A stretch of 64,000 nucleotides of DNA from Prorocentrum cordatum (lineage: Eukaryota; Sar; Dinophyceae; Prorocentrales; Prorocentraceae). Below, one piece after another: positions 32,091 through 42,766 of this stretch. The DNA lies in the NCBI GenBank assembly GCA_963575745.1, contig CAUYUJ010017975.1, positions 1-64,000 on the forward strand, given 5' to 3'. A program made the position numbers and the translations under genes. Under the pieces are notes generated by a model. That model was not told where the DNA came from, searched no databases, and saw nothing but the letters and a program-made list of their open reading frames with translations. Positions within the stretch are counted from its first letter, which is position 1. Each line of letters begins with the position of its first letter.

Positions 32091-32430
32091 GTGGGCCGCC
32101 GCCCGCCTAGGCCAGCGGTTCGGTTGCAACACGCCTCCGTCTCCGAGGGCGCCGTGCCGTTTGCCTCCGGGTGCCGCCCTTCTCTTCGCCAGCGCCGCCC
32201 CCCAAGCAACAGGCGGAGGAGAGAGGGAGGAAGATAGGTAATGGGAGGAGGACGGGGATAAAGGGGGAGGAAGAGGAGGAGGAGGAGGAGGAGGAGGAGG
32301 AGGAGGAGGAGGAGGAGGAGGAGGAGGAGGAGGAGGAGGAGGAGGAGGAGGAGGAGGAGGAGCAGGAGAAGCAGGAGGATGATGATGATGATGAGGAGGA
32401 GGAGGAGAAGGAAGAGGAGGAGGAAAATAT
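32035..32430 (+). repeat. (GTC)n at 32,035-32,090 and (GGA)n-rich run at 32,262-32,430
   Basis: Two microsatellites separated by about 170 bp of GC-rich DNA without a recognised gene. The GGA run is interrupted near its end by GATGATGATGATGATGA. Confidence 0.95.
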
Positions 32431-32693
32431 GAGGGCGCTGAAGAAGAGGAATCTTGAAGCGATGACTTTGAGGCGCCCTGATCCCGTTAGAAGCCTCCCG
32501 AAAGCCCCGAAAAGCAGGACTCGTTCAGAAATACCCCGATCTTCGATTCTCGACCCTCCATTCCTTTTATGGACAACTCCTTCCCGTCGCGCCACCATGC
32601 GTGTCTGTGAGCCGGGCCGGGCGTTTCGTTTCTGACTCTATTGCGCTTTGTTACCCCAGAGTTAAAACAACTCGAACTGTCGCGCGGATGGAA

Positions 32694-32985
32694 GGCCAAT
32701 CATTTCGAAAGTGCGGCTCTCGCCTGAGCCCCGCGCACATTCGTTGTAACAGCTTCCAATACATATGCGGGTGGCGGGCTAGTGTTCTTCCTGTATGCGG
32801 CTCTCTCCTGGGTGCCGCGCGGATTCATCTCAAACGTTTCCGAACATTACACGGATGGAGGCTGATTCGTTTTCGAACATGCGCCTCTCGTTTTAGCACC
32901 GAGCGCACTTGGGTAGGGTACACACTTTTTTCCGTCAGCAGCGAGTCGGCGAACTCCACTCCAGCGAGAAGTAGAAACATTACAC
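32694..32985 (+). repeat. 84-bp tandem repeat, about three diverged units
   Basis: GCGGCTCTCGCCTGAGCCCC (32,713), GCGGCTCTCTCCTGGGTGCC (32,798) and GCGCCTCTCGTTTTAGCACC (32,881) are 83-85 bp apart, with ACGGATGGA and TTTCGAA words between. The same unit occurs at 35,027-35,165. Confidence 0.7.
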
Positions 32986-33276
32986 AAACTAGCGAACTGG
33001 CCGGCGGGCGAAGAGGGGGGGGGGACGGCGAAGAAGAAGAAAAGACGCTCAGACGTCGAAGAGTTCGCCGATGAGCAGCCGGGGGGGGGCAGCAGCAGCC
33101 AGGCGCGCAGGGCGAGAGCGCGGTGGGCGGCCGTGGCAAACCACGGTGGCAAGGCTGGAGGGAAGGCGGCTGCCAGCAGCTGGAGCTGGCGGGCGGTCGC
33201 AGTGGGACACCACGAACGGCAGAGGTACCGCGGCGTGCCGAGGAGTAGGCACAACATTGGGCCGTGCGGAGGCAGG

Positions 33277-33640
33277 AGCAATGCAGCCAGATGGCTGGCA
33301 GTGACAGAGGTATAGCGGCGTGACCGCCCAAAGGCGCGCCAAGTGGCCAGGGGGCCGGGAGAGGTGGGGCAGGAGGCGGCGGGCGAAGCGTCCCAGGCGC
33401 CCGCAGGCGGCGGGGCGGAATAGCAACGCAACGGGAGGAGGAAGCGCGGGGCTGCCGGAAGGAGATGGCAACGCAGTCAGATGGCTGGCAGTGGCAAGGG
33501 TATGGCGGCGTGACCGCCTAAGGACGCGCCAGGTGGCCAGAGGGCAGAGAGAGGTGGGGCAGGTGGCTGCGGGCGAAGCGTCCCAAGCGCTCGCAGGCGG
33601 CGGGGCGGAACAGCATCGCAACTGGAGGGGGCAGCGCGGG
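33277..33640 (+). repeat. 189-bp tandem repeat, two units
   Basis: CAGATGGCTGGCAGTG at 33,288 and 33,477. Both units contain GGCGTGACCGCC, GTGGCCAG, GAGGTGGGGCAG and GCGAAGCGTCCCA. Confidence 0.85.
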
Positions 33641-33654
33641 GCAACCGTGAAGGA

Positions 33655-34200
33655 GGGGAACACCGAAAGGTGCAGAAGCCGGGTGACAACGCAGGGCGGC
33701 CCAATGGTGCAGCAGAGAAGCACCGAAATGGTGCAAGGGACAGTGGCTGAACGACGCGCGTCCCGAACGGGAGGCGCGTCGCGAGGGGGCGGCGGCGGGA
33801 GCACCAGAAGGTGCAGAAGCCGGGTAACGACGCTGGGCGGCCCAATGGGCGGTCCAGCGTGGTGCAGCAAAGACGCACCGAAATGGCGCAGGGGACAGTG
33901 ACTGAACGATGCGCGTCCCAAACGGGAGGCGCGTCGCGAAGGGGCGGCGGCGGGGAGCACCGAAAGGTGCAGAAGCCGGGTAACGTCGCTGGGCGCCCCA
34001 ATGGGCGGTCCAGCGTGGTGCAGCAGGGGAACACCGAAGTGGTGCAGGGGACAGTGTGTGAGCGACGCGCGTCCCAAACGGGAGGTGCGTCGCAAAGAGG
34101 AGAGGTGAGGGAGGGCACCGAGGAGGTGCCGAGCCAGGTGCGGAGAGGCGCCCAGCCCAGAGGGCCACACGCCTCATCGAGAGTGGTCTGTCGCGGCGGA
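33655..34200 (+). repeat. About 150-bp tandem repeat, three to four units
   Basis: TGCAGAAGCCGGGT at 33,671, 33,812 and 33,968 (141 and 156 bp apart) and a diverged fourth at about 34,130. The units carry GGCGGCCCAATGG, GCACCGAAATGG and GCGCGTCCCAAACGGGAGG. Long open frames on both strands are repeats of this unit and are not annotated as genes. Confidence 0.85.
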
Positions 34201-34395
34201 AGAGCGAGGGAACGCCGAAGTGGTGCAAGGAACAATGAAGGGCGGCGTCGCACGTCCCAATGGAAGGCACGACGCCTTGGCGAGGGGGGAGGAGGGAAGA
34301 GGGCCATGTGTGGAATGGCGCGGTGCCCGCGGGCGGCGCGCCCCGCAGAGGTGCCAAGTGCAGCCGGGTGGTGGTGGCTGCGGTGGTGCAGGTGT

Positions 34396-35017
34396 TTAGC
34401 GCCGAGGGCGGGCGCTGGGGGCGTCGTCCCAAGCAATGTCAAAGCGGCGCTTGCTGGGCTTGCCGCCTTCATCGCGCCCTTCGCCTTGCTCGGCAGCCTC
34501 GCGCTCCCGCGTCTCTTGCCTGCGCGTGTTCTCGGCCTGCTGGTTGCGCCAGACCTGGTCCCAGTCCACGTGGATACCTTCCCACCAACAATATTTCTTG
34601 ATGTCGAAGTTCCAATGCCACAGATCGGCCATGAACTTTCGGCAGAAATCCTCGCTGGCAAGCGGGGCGTATAGCCCTTTGCCAATGCCCTTGTTGTCAC
34701 GCTTGTCGCATGCGCGCTTCCAACCTTCGCCGAAGTAAGAGCCAACCTCGATCTGGAGACGCTTGACGACGGCACCCCAGCTCTCTAGACCGCCTTGGGC
34801 GTGCCTGCGCATAAACACAAGGCAGTGGCTGGCGGTACAACCTGCCATCCAGGTCGAGCCAAGCTCGGTCAGCGTGGTCGTCGGGCCAAGCCGTGTCCCG
34901 CATGCTGTCCATGCGCCTGTCGATTTCGCGCGTGGCGCTGGCTGTGGCCTGCCTTGCCTGCCTCAACCAGTCGGGATCGCTGCCGTGGCCATGTACTTGA
35001 GTACACACATCCAACAT
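34396..35017 (-). CDS. Unrecognised 194-residue protein, probable mini-intron at 34,841-34,805
   Basis: The best candidate for a host gene. From ATG at 35,017 the frame reads HGSDPDWLRQARQATASATR, then DRRMDSMRDTAWPDDH and DRAWLDLDG. The second part, in a frame offset by one base, reads GGLESWGAVVKRLQIEVGSY, FGEGWKRACDKRDNKGIGKG, FCRKFMADLWHWNFDIKKYC and WWEGIHVDWDQVWRNQQAEN, ending in a charged tail and a stop at 34,398-34,396. A 37-nt segment beginning GTTGTACC and ending TGCGCAG (34,841 to 34,805) has GT...AG ends, and its removal joins the frames at an Arg codon, giving 585 nt or 194 residues. Trp is unusually frequent (about ten). No family was recognised. A simple one-base frameshift in a pseudogene is the alternative; such a short intron would be unusual. 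Confidence 0.5.
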
Positions 35018-35026
35018 GATGGATGC

Positions 35027-35165
35027 GGATGCTTTTCAAACTTTGGCTCTCGCCTCAACGCCGCGTGCATTCGTTCTATGCGTTTTCAACAGTGACAAGG
35101 ATGGAGGGTGGCTTCTTTTCAAAGCGCGGCTACTACTTGATCATTTCTCGACTTTCACGGCGGGA
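35027..35165 (+). repeat. 84-bp repeat, two units, next to the ATG of the 34.4-35.0 kb gene
   Basis: TTGGCTCTCGCCTCAACGCC (35,043) and GCGGCTACTACTTGATC (35,127) are 84 bp apart and belong to the same family as 32,694-32,985. Thus copies flank the gene and the arrays on both sides. From 35,166 to 35,620 I see no gene. Confidence 0.6.
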
Positions 35166-35625
35166 GGTTCCGACTTGTGCAGCAGCCGCACGGCTGCAGG
35201 GCACATGCTGCTTTCAACTGGAGCTCCGGCTTGAGACCTCCGCAACTTGCATGGCCAGGACTCTGAACTGGCGAAGCACTTTTTTTTTTTTGGTAAATAA
35301 CATTGGCAGTACTGGCAGAAAGAATCAGAGGAGCAGGAAGAGGAGGGACGAAGGCTGAATCTATCAACGCAGATCGCGATGCCCCTGGCGGCCACCACAC
35401 CCAAAGGGACTATAGTGCGGATGGAGGGCAGATGCTTTCCAGAAAGGCGCCATCCTTTCCTGCACTTCCTCGTCCTGCCTCTCCGCGGCCCCCGCCGCTG
35501 GGAGGGCGGAGGGCGGACCCGGTAGAGAACAACGTCTCTCGCGTGCGCGGCAGGCCCACCGGGCGCTCGTCGCTCCAGCGGGGGCGCTTCTCGCCGTGGG
35601 GAGAGATGTCTGCTTTCAAGACCTG

Positions 35626-35807
35626 GTGAGGAGGAGGGGGAGGAGGGGGAGGAGGAGGGGGAGGATGGGGGAGGAGGAGGAGGAAGAGGAGGAGGAGGAG
35701 GAGGAGGAGGAGGGGGAGGAGAGGGATGAGGAGGAGGAAGAGGAGGAGGAGGAGGAGGAGGAGGAGGAGGAGGAGGAGGAGGAGGAGGAGGAGGAGGAGG
35801 AGGCGGG
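35626..35807 (+). repeat. (GGA)n/(GGGA)n microsatellite
   Basis: GGA and AGG runs with GGGGGA interruptions; a pure run covers 35,735-35,803. Confidence 0.95.
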
Positions 35808-36639
35808 AGGGTGTATTGTAGCATCTTTGACGCATTCGGGGTTTACTCTGGTCCTCCTCCTCCTCCTCCTCCTCCTTTCTCTCTCCACCGCGCCTGTACC
35901 TCGACGGGGAAGACTTTCCTCCTGGGTCGTCTCTTGACGGTCCCCGGCGGCCGAATCTCCCAGAAACCAACCGTCGCACTTTTGTTTCGTCGCCTGGATC
36001 TGAGGGTCTGAACCCCCTAAGAAGCTTTCTCGGCTTCCGGGTCATAGCTCGGGTCTCTGGCGGCCGTTCGGGACGACTCGGGCACCTCCGGAAAATGCCC
36101 TCGGCGACGCGCAGCTGCCGGAGCGCCGCCCGAGGCTGGGAAACCGCCAGGAGGCAACGGAAACGCCTGAACATCGACGAAAACAAGAACGACGATGACG
36201 GCGACGGCGACGGCGACGGCGGCGACTTTCTCTCTCGAAAGCGACCGCGCCACAACGGAGGAGGGAGGAGATCATCCCGCAGGGCGTGGCGAGAGACTGG
36301 CCACATGTTGCCCAACAAGCATGCCACACCAATCAGGCGTGCAGACTGCCTGACACGTTTGGGGAAGAGGAATGCAAAGGTCACGGAATGTGGTTCGGAA
36401 GTGCTGTCGACGACGACACGGACATCCTCTGTCGTGTTTTTTTCGCAACGTGGCCCCCCAGAGGTCTGGATCCCTTTTTCTCCTTTGAAGACACACTCAC
36501 GTGCCAGCCGCTCTCTCCATGGGAGCTGGAACCCAACAGCTGGGCTTGAACGCAACGCTCATGGATCCATCGCCTACACCTACGCGGTGCTCGTGGGCTA
36601 CATCTTTTTCATTGGTTTGGTCATCTCGTCAGGCAGGAT

Positions 36640-36860
36640 ACCACATCTTCGACATTTCTCTCGGGACTGGTCTTTCTTCCCGAGTGTGATTGATGACGGC
36701 CCCCGGGCCTGGTGAGGCCTCCCCCGGAGGCCGAAAAGTGGCAAGCATCATCCGTCGTGTTTTTTTGCGCGACGCAGCGGGGTCTGGGCTGGGGGCCAAA
36801 GCTTGTCGACGAGAATTTTGAGGCGGGTCCAGCCGTGGCGACGAGAAGCCTCTCCGAAGC
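36640..36860 (-). repeat. Dispersed repeat family F, copy
   Basis: It contains GGCCTCCCCCGGAGGCCGAA, ATCCGTCGTGTTTTTTTGCG, CGACGCAGCGGGGTCTGGGC, TGGGGGCCAAAG and, after a gap, GCGACGAGAAGCCTC. The same ordered words occur at 51,240-51,440, and parts occur at 35.9-36.1, 36.43-36.47, 38.9-39.0, 39.3-39.4, 45.85-46.29, 47.2, 48.05, 48.5 and 50.65-50.78 kb. 35,810-36,640 otherwise holds no recognised gene apart from a GACGGC run at 36,192-36,222. Confidence 0.7.
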
Positions 36861-37044
36861 GCAAGCAGAGCCCCCCAACGCTCCCAAACAGAACAGCCAC
36901 GGCCAGGAGCCTTTGCACAGCGTGTCGCGGCGGCGGCCCCGGCGACACGCCGTACCTTGCAGGCGGATAGCGCGTCGCTCCGCTCCACGTGGCGGGAGGC
37001 TTGGAGAACTCGCGACGTTGACGCCTGGGATGCGGATAACGAAG

Positions 37045-37175
37045 GATTGCAAAAAAACCGAAGAGTTGCAAACAAACCCTGGATTGCAAAAAAAACCTTC
37101 GCAAAGGATTGCAAAAAACCAAGGATTGCAAACAACCCTTGTTTTTTTTGCAATCCTTGGTTTTCTTTCCAATCC
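37045..37175. repeat. GGATTGCAAAAAA direct repeats ending in a long hairpin
   Basis: GGATTGCAAAAAAACC-like words occur four times (from 37,045). The last two (37,106-37,135) are followed after 3 bases (CCC) by their complement (37,139-37,175), giving an imperfect hairpin of about 30 bp. Frames across it give KGLQ-type repeats and are not genes. Confidence 0.85.
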
Positions 37176-37654
37176 TTCGCACAAGCACACGGTGGGCCAG
37201 GTCTGGCGGCGCGACGCGCTCTTCGAACATGCCCGACCGCCATCTCGAGCCTCGAAGCCTCCGTCGTGACTACTTGTTGTTCGAGCAGGAGATCGGCTGC
37301 TTCACTGATTTACCCCCCACGTTTGGCAGAATCTGCCATCGTAGATATACGTGCTCGTAGACATGTGAACATTCTACGTCTTTCTTTTCTTCGTAGTCTC
37401 TCTCTCTCTCTACGAGGATTTCAATGTTGGGGTACATCAGCTCCGTAGTCGACCTCCTGCTCGAGTTGTGCGACGAGACGACGACTCGGCTCTGAAAGGC
37501 GGGCGCCGCGGGCGGGGGGCGCGGTCGCCGCGCAGTCCACGAGCGCGGCGCCACCGCCCAGGAGGCCCTGCAGCCCCAGCGCCTCGAGCAGGGGCTCCGC
37601 CAGGGGGGGGGCCACCTGCGTGTAGGCGGGTGGGGGTGTGGGCGAGAGCTGCAG

Positions 37655-37782
37655 AAGGATGGGGAGGGAGGGAGGAGGGGGAGGGAGGGAGGAGGGGGAG
37701 GGAGGGAGGGAGGGAGGGAGGGAGGGAGGGAGGGAGGGAGGGAGGGAGGAGGAGGAGGAGGAGGAGGAGGAGGAGGAGGAGG
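37655..37782 (+). repeat. (GGGA)n then (GGA)n
   Basis: Tetranucleotide GGGA from about 37,698 to 37,748, then GGA to 37,782. 37,180-37,650 has no recognised gene. Confidence 0.95.
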
Positions 37783-37914
37783 GACCAGAGGAGGACCAAT
37801 GTAAACCCAAGACTCGTCAACAATGTTGCAACAAGCCCTCCCGCCAAGTTCCCTCTTCAGTGGACCATGCAAGGGTTCATTTTCACTTAGGGAAATTCTC
37901 CGTTGGAAGAGGAG

Positions 37915-38222
37915 CAGGGGGAGGAGGATGAGGAGGAGCAGGAGGAGGAGGAGGCGGAGGAGGAGAAGGAGGAGCTGGGTGAAGTGGGTGGGTGAGGGGG
38001 CGTGGGGGGGCGGCGGGGTGGATGGGCGTGGAGTGGAGGGGGGGGCGTGGGGGGGGGAGGGGGCAGCGGGGTTGGGTTGTGTGGGTGGGGGGGCGTGGGG
38101 TGTGTGGTATGTGTGGGTGGCTGGGGGTGCCGGTGCAGGGGCCATCTGTGTGGAGGGGTGGGAGGGGGATGGGCGGTGTAGAGGAAGGGGGGGGGGGATG
38201 ACGAGCTACAGAGGAGGGGGGG
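37915..38222 (+). repeat. (GGA)n and G-run-rich stretch
   Basis: GGA runs to 37,978, followed by about 240 bp with more than ten runs of four or more G on the plus strand. The opposite strand gives a Pro-rich frame (PSPPHAPPSTPRP), which is an artefact of composition. 38,223-38,845 holds no recognised gene. Confidence 0.8.
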
Positions 38223-38847
38223 GAGAGCGAGAAGTTATGAGCAACATCTTGGAAGCCTCGCGCGGCAACTTGAGACCCACTTTGTGTCGGATTGACGTCG
38301 GATATGCGTCGGGTTCACGTCGGATTTGCCTCGGATTCTATATCGGAGCATCACTGCGCGAGCGGTGCAGGGGGCCCATCGCCGATCTATCGGCGATGTA
38401 TCCACGATTCAAAGTCGATGTCCCCCCTGAGTTGGTCCCCCCCTAACGTTGCCCAGGAGCGGGCGGGTGGGCGAGCGGTGCGGAGGAATTCGGGAATGCA
38501 GAACCCAGACGGCGTCTGCAAAAATAAAACTGACCACTACCGACAGAAGCTGTAGGCCGAAGATGCCGAGAGAAACGACCTGGTTGATCACGCCTGGTCT
38601 TGTGGATCGAGAATGGATCGCAAATGTCGGCGAGCTTAGAAATGTGAAGATTGGCAAAAACCCCGCACGACGAACAAGTCCAGACCCGAATCCAAGATTC
38701 AAGAACATACGAGGAGGAGACCAGTGCACAGGAGGGGGGGATAACGATGAGGACCCTGGCATCTTCTCGTTGCACAGCAGATCACGACGGAGGGTTCGAG
38801 GTTCGAAGATTAGGTCTCTGTTTTTGTTTTGTTTTCAGCTTTGGCGC

Positions 38848-38848
<1 letters not shown>

Positions 38849-38886
<38 letters not shown>

Positions 38887-38900
38887 TTTTTTTTGTTTTG
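38849..38900 (+). repeat. Poly-T run, about 36 uninterrupted T
   Basis: T tract from about 38,850 to 38,885 followed by TTTTGTTTTGTTG. As poly-A on the minus strand it might mark the 3' end of a retroposed copy, but nothing recognisable lies next to it. Confidence 0.9.
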
Positions 38901-39294
38901 TTGCACTCCCGGGGAGGCTTCTCGTCGACTCGCCTCAAGATTCTCGCCGAAATGCACCCCGAAATGTGTCCCGGAGCCGAATTTCGGCCCCCCCGGGCAG
39001 GTATGCCGATGCGTCGTGATAAGAATCGCGACGGAAAGGGTTTGCCAATTTTCGCCCTCGGGGATCTTCTGACCCTGGTCAATCCAGACCCGGGTCAGCG
39101 GGAAACCAAAAACTGCAATGCAGGACAAAAAAACTGCAACGCAGGTCCTCGCAAACCCGGGTCAGCTAATAGGCGCGGCCCCCCTCGCGGCCACGAGCGG
39201 CTCGCTAACCCGGGTCAGCCAGAAGGGGCCTTCGCAGGATCCCGCTGGATCTGGCGCTCTGGCTGACCCCCGTTTGCACTGACCCCCGTCTCTT

Positions 39295-39445
39295 AGGCCC
39301 CGACGCCCCCCCCCAGGGCCCTCGCCGGGCCCTTGGGCCGTCAACAGAAACACTCGGGACGAAAGGCCAGTCCCTGGGGAGGGGGTCCAGACCTCTGGGG
39401 AGCCACGCCGTGAGAACACCACGCCGTGAGAACGCCACGCCTCTG
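39295..39445 (-). repeat. Dispersed repeat family F, copy
   Basis: GGGCCCTCGCCGGGCCCTTG then GCCGTCAACAGAAACACTCG, GGACGAAAGGCCAGTCC, GGGTCCAGACCTCTGGGGAG, and then GCCACGCCGTGAGAAC repeated. It matches the arm of the 45.85-46.29 kb palindrome word for word with scattered differences. Confidence 0.7.
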
Positions 39446-39677
39446 GGCGGCGGCGGCGGCGCTCCATATGAGTCCAAAGTCAGCTCGAACTACGGAGTGT
39501 GGTGGGGTTACCCCCTCATTGCTGTAAGCTCGGCACCACACGACACGTGGGACACGAACGACACGTGGATGACTGGGGAGGAGGAGGGGGAGGAGATCCT
39601 CCTCCGGAGGTTCCTCCCGCCGGCCTCCCGTCCTCTCCTCTCCCAGATGCTTTGGACACCGATTTTTGTCCGTCGCG

Positions 39678-39785
39678 ATCGGTAGCGACCGATCGGATCG
39701 GCACTCCAAATCGGTCGCGACCGATACAGGAATGGATACCGGAATGTGATGCAAAATCGGTAGCGACCGATCTCGTCGGTCGCGA
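39678..39785. repeat. Cluster of ATCGGTNGCGACCGAT palindromes
   Basis: ATCGGTAGCGACCGAT at about 39,679 and 39,755, and ATCGGTCGCGACCGAT (a perfect 16-bp palindrome) at about 39,710; a further half site, GTCGGTCGCG, lies at 39,775. Four related palindromes in about 105 bp is far beyond chance. The function is unknown. Confidence 0.85.
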
Positions 39786-39877
39786 ATGCGAGCCATTTCC
39801 AGGAGCGCCGCGCCAGGTGGCAGATTTGTCTGGCGTGGGAGGCTCCAGAGCACTGGGCAGCAGCATAGGGGGAGGGG

Positions 39878-40620
39878 AACGAGGAGGAGGAGGAGGAGGA
39901 GGAGGAGGAGGAGGAGGAGCAAGAGGAGGAGGAGGAGCAAGAGGAGGAGGAGGAGGAGGAGGAGGAGGACGAGGAGGAGGAGGAGGAGGAGGAGGACGAG
40001 GAGGATCAGGAGGGGCATGGACATGGAATGAAGGAAGGAAAGGAAGCGGAGGGGAGCATGGAGAGGATACGGGAGAGGAGGGGGAGACGGAATCTCAGGA
40101 GGATGGGAAGGGGGAGGATGAGGAGGCGGAGAAGGAGGAGGAGGGAAGAGGAAGAACAGGACAAGGGAGAGTGATGATGATGATGATGATGAGGAGGAGG
40201 AGGAGGAGAAGGAGGAGGGAAGAGGAGGAGGAGGAGGAGGAGGAGGAGGAGGAGGAGGAGGAGGAGGAGGAGGAGAAGGACGAGGAGAAGGAGGATAAGG
40301 AGGAAGCGAAGGGGGAGGACGGATCATTATGGTGAGGAGTAAGATGAAGAGGAGGCGAAGGAGGAGGAGGAGGAGGAGGAAGAGGAGGAGGAGGACAAAC
40401 AACAACAGCAGTAATAATAAGAGGAAGAGAACGGGCGGCCTGGGGAGGCGGCGTCAGTCAGTGCAGTAGCAAAGGGCCCCCGCGAGGAGGAGGAGGCGGC
40501 GGAGGAGAAGCGTGAGGAGGGGGAGGAGGAGGAGGAGGCGAAGATAGAGGGAGGAGGAGGCGGAGGAGAAGCGCGAGGAGAACGAGGGAGGAGGATGAGG
40601 CGAAGAGAGAGGGAGGGAGG
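39878..40620 (+). repeat. Long GGA-rich block
   Basis: GGA/AGG runs at 39,878-40,012, 40,188-40,285, 40,345-40,395 and 40,480-40,620, with short mixed DNA and a GATGATGATGATGATGA run at 40,173-40,190 between them. No gene. Confidence 0.95.
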
Positions 40621-40959
40621 GGGTGGCAGGGAGCGAGGCGACGGGGAGGAAAAGGGCGGGAGGGCGGGAGGCTCATGGGGCCAATCGTGCCCTGTCAGCC
40701 AGAAAAACCAATCACGGAAAGGGTATCAATCGGGGGGCCACGCGCCAGCACGACGCCGAACGCCAACACACTCCGATGAGATAGGCGCGCCCTACAGGCG
40801 CGGAGCATTGCGAGGGCATTCTTCATCTTGCAAATGAGCTTTGTTTGCTTGCGTGCACACCGTTGCAGCGTTGATGCACCAGTGGGGCCCGGTCTGCGTG
40901 CACGCCCGACTACAGAAAAGGTACTCTGTATAAAGGTGCTCGACGCAGATAGCAGTTAC

Positions 40960-41175
40960 TCACGCAGCACCCCGTGCACGACGTAACACTCGCAAAGGGC
41001 TGCCCGCAAATGGCTCGAAACTTGATGACCCAAACCGCTTCAGATGTTCAACAACATATCTGCTGATCCGGGAACTGTACGCCGCATACGCCCATCGTTC
41101 GCATGCATCGTCCATGATGGCAATCTTCCAGAACTGGGCAGTGGCAGGACGGAGCGCAAAGAGGATATAACGCAA
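40960..41175 (-). CDS. Small hypothetical frame, 71 residues, uncertain
   Basis: In a repeat-free stretch (40,690-41,430). The frame reads RYILFALRPATAQFWKIAIM, DDACERWAYAAYSSRISRYV and HLKRFGSSSFEPFAG, which looks like real protein more than most frames here. The predicted first codon is ATG (41,175-41,173). No family recognised and no support beyond composition. Confidence 0.25.
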   Translation of the reverse strand: MRYILFALRPATAQFWKIAIMDDACERWAYAAYSSRISRYVVEHLKRFGSSSFEPFAGSPLRVLRRARGAA

Positions 41176-41439
41176 CGACGGTCTGTCTCAGACAAACGCA
41201 AGGAAAGCGACACAGCAAACCAACTCATTTGCTAATCCGCCAGCCCCCTTGCGGGGCCACCAGGCTGTAGGCTGGGAATGTGCTGCTCCCTGCACCAGTT
41301 GCAGCTTCCAATTTCCACTGTTACAGTTCTGCTTCTTGCTGCTTACCGTTCCTTGTTGATGAACGCGCGAGGGGGGCGAGCCCAAACCAGCAAAACTACC
41401 ACGCCCTGGGAGGGTTCTCAGAATTTCTGGGGGGTTAAA

Positions 41440-42062
41440 AATTGATACCCCTCACGCAGATCCGCAGGCTCAGGTTCCAAAAACACACAAAGGATTTGTT
41501 GCCATATTTTTGAACTTCAGTGGCGCCCCTCACGCAGATCGGCGGGGTCAGGGTCAAAAACACATGGGATTTGCCACATTTCTGAAATTCGGTGGCACCC
41601 CTCACGCAGATCGGCGTGGTCAGGGTCCAAAAACGCATGGGATGTGCCACATTTCTGAAATTCGGCGGCACCCCTCACGCAAATCGGCGGGGTCAGGGTC
41701 CAAAAAGACAAGGGAGGTGTAGCATTCGGTGGCACCCCTCACGCAGATCGGCGGGGCCAGGGTAACAAAAACACAAGGGATGTGCCAGATTTCTGAAATT
41801 CGGTATCACCTCTCACGCAGATCGGCGGGGTCAGGGTCCAAAAACACAAGGGATTTGCCACATTCCTGAAATTCGGTGGCACCCCTCACGCAGATCGGCG
41901 GGGTCAGGGTCCAAAAACACAAGGGAGGTGTAACATTTCTGAAATTCGGTGGCACCTCTCATGCAAATCGGCGGGGTCAGGTTCCAAAAACAGAAGGGAT
42001 GTGCCAGATTTCTGAAATTCGGTGGCACCCCTGACGCAGATAGGCGGGCTCAGGGTCGAAAA
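41440..42062 (+). repeat. 73-bp tandem repeat, about 8-9 units
   Basis: Unit word GGTGGCACCCCTCACGCAGA, TCGGCGGGGTCAGGGTCCAA and AAACACAAGGGATGTGCCAC ATTTCTGAAATTC. For example, units start at 41,591 and 41,664. Units are 80-95% alike by eye. 73 is not divisible by three, so frames cannot run through it in phase. The right side (42,070-42,340) has no recognised gene. Confidence 0.93.
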
Positions 42063-42344
42063 ACAAACAGGTCCCGACACTGCTTCACGGCGGCGCCCAG
42101 ACCTCATGATTTAGCTCTTGCATCTCCCATATTATCCGAGACAGGGGGCCGGCGGCATGGGGCGAAGCCCTTACGGATAATTGTCGCATGGCTGTGGCCG
42201 CAGATCAAGGAATAAGCCAACGACTGCCACCTGACTGATCGGCACCGGCCACTCGTAGTGCCTGGCGCGCGGCCATTACATTGCCGTGACGAAAGTTTCT
42301 TTCAATGTGCCTTTTGGAATGACGCGCTCGTGCGGAGTAGTTCT

Positions 42345-42367
42345 GAGTAGCTTTACTAAAGCTACTC
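42345..42367. other. 23-bp perfect palindrome with a 1-nt centre
   Basis: GAGTAGCTTTA-C-TAAAGCTACTC. The related word GCGGAGTAGTT lies on both sides (42,333 and 42,410). Confidence 0.9.
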
Positions 42368-42766
42368 CGCGCGCAATCGCATCCCGCTCGATAATTCATA
42401 TGGTTTGGCGCGGAGTAGTTTCCGATCCCGTCTCGGGGTCATGTTAGAAATCTTGAGAGGGATGGGAGAGACCTTCATCATAGCAAATTGACGAAACTTT
42501 TGTCACGGCTGTGTAGCTTTTGCAGCCAACGCGAGACCTTCCGATGCCAATCTCTGTGAGCACCTGCTGGCACCCCTGCCAGGTGGCGGGTGCCTCGAGA
42601 AGAGCAGCTTCCTCGGCGCGAGGAGCGTGCTCCTCTCCGGGCGAAGATCCGACCGAGGGGGCAGGCGTGCCGACGAACAGCTGGACAGGGGTGCACCACC
42701 ACGAGGCCAGCCGAGATAGAACAATCAATTGCGTAATCGCACGCCAGGGGCGGCGCAAGGGGGGTT

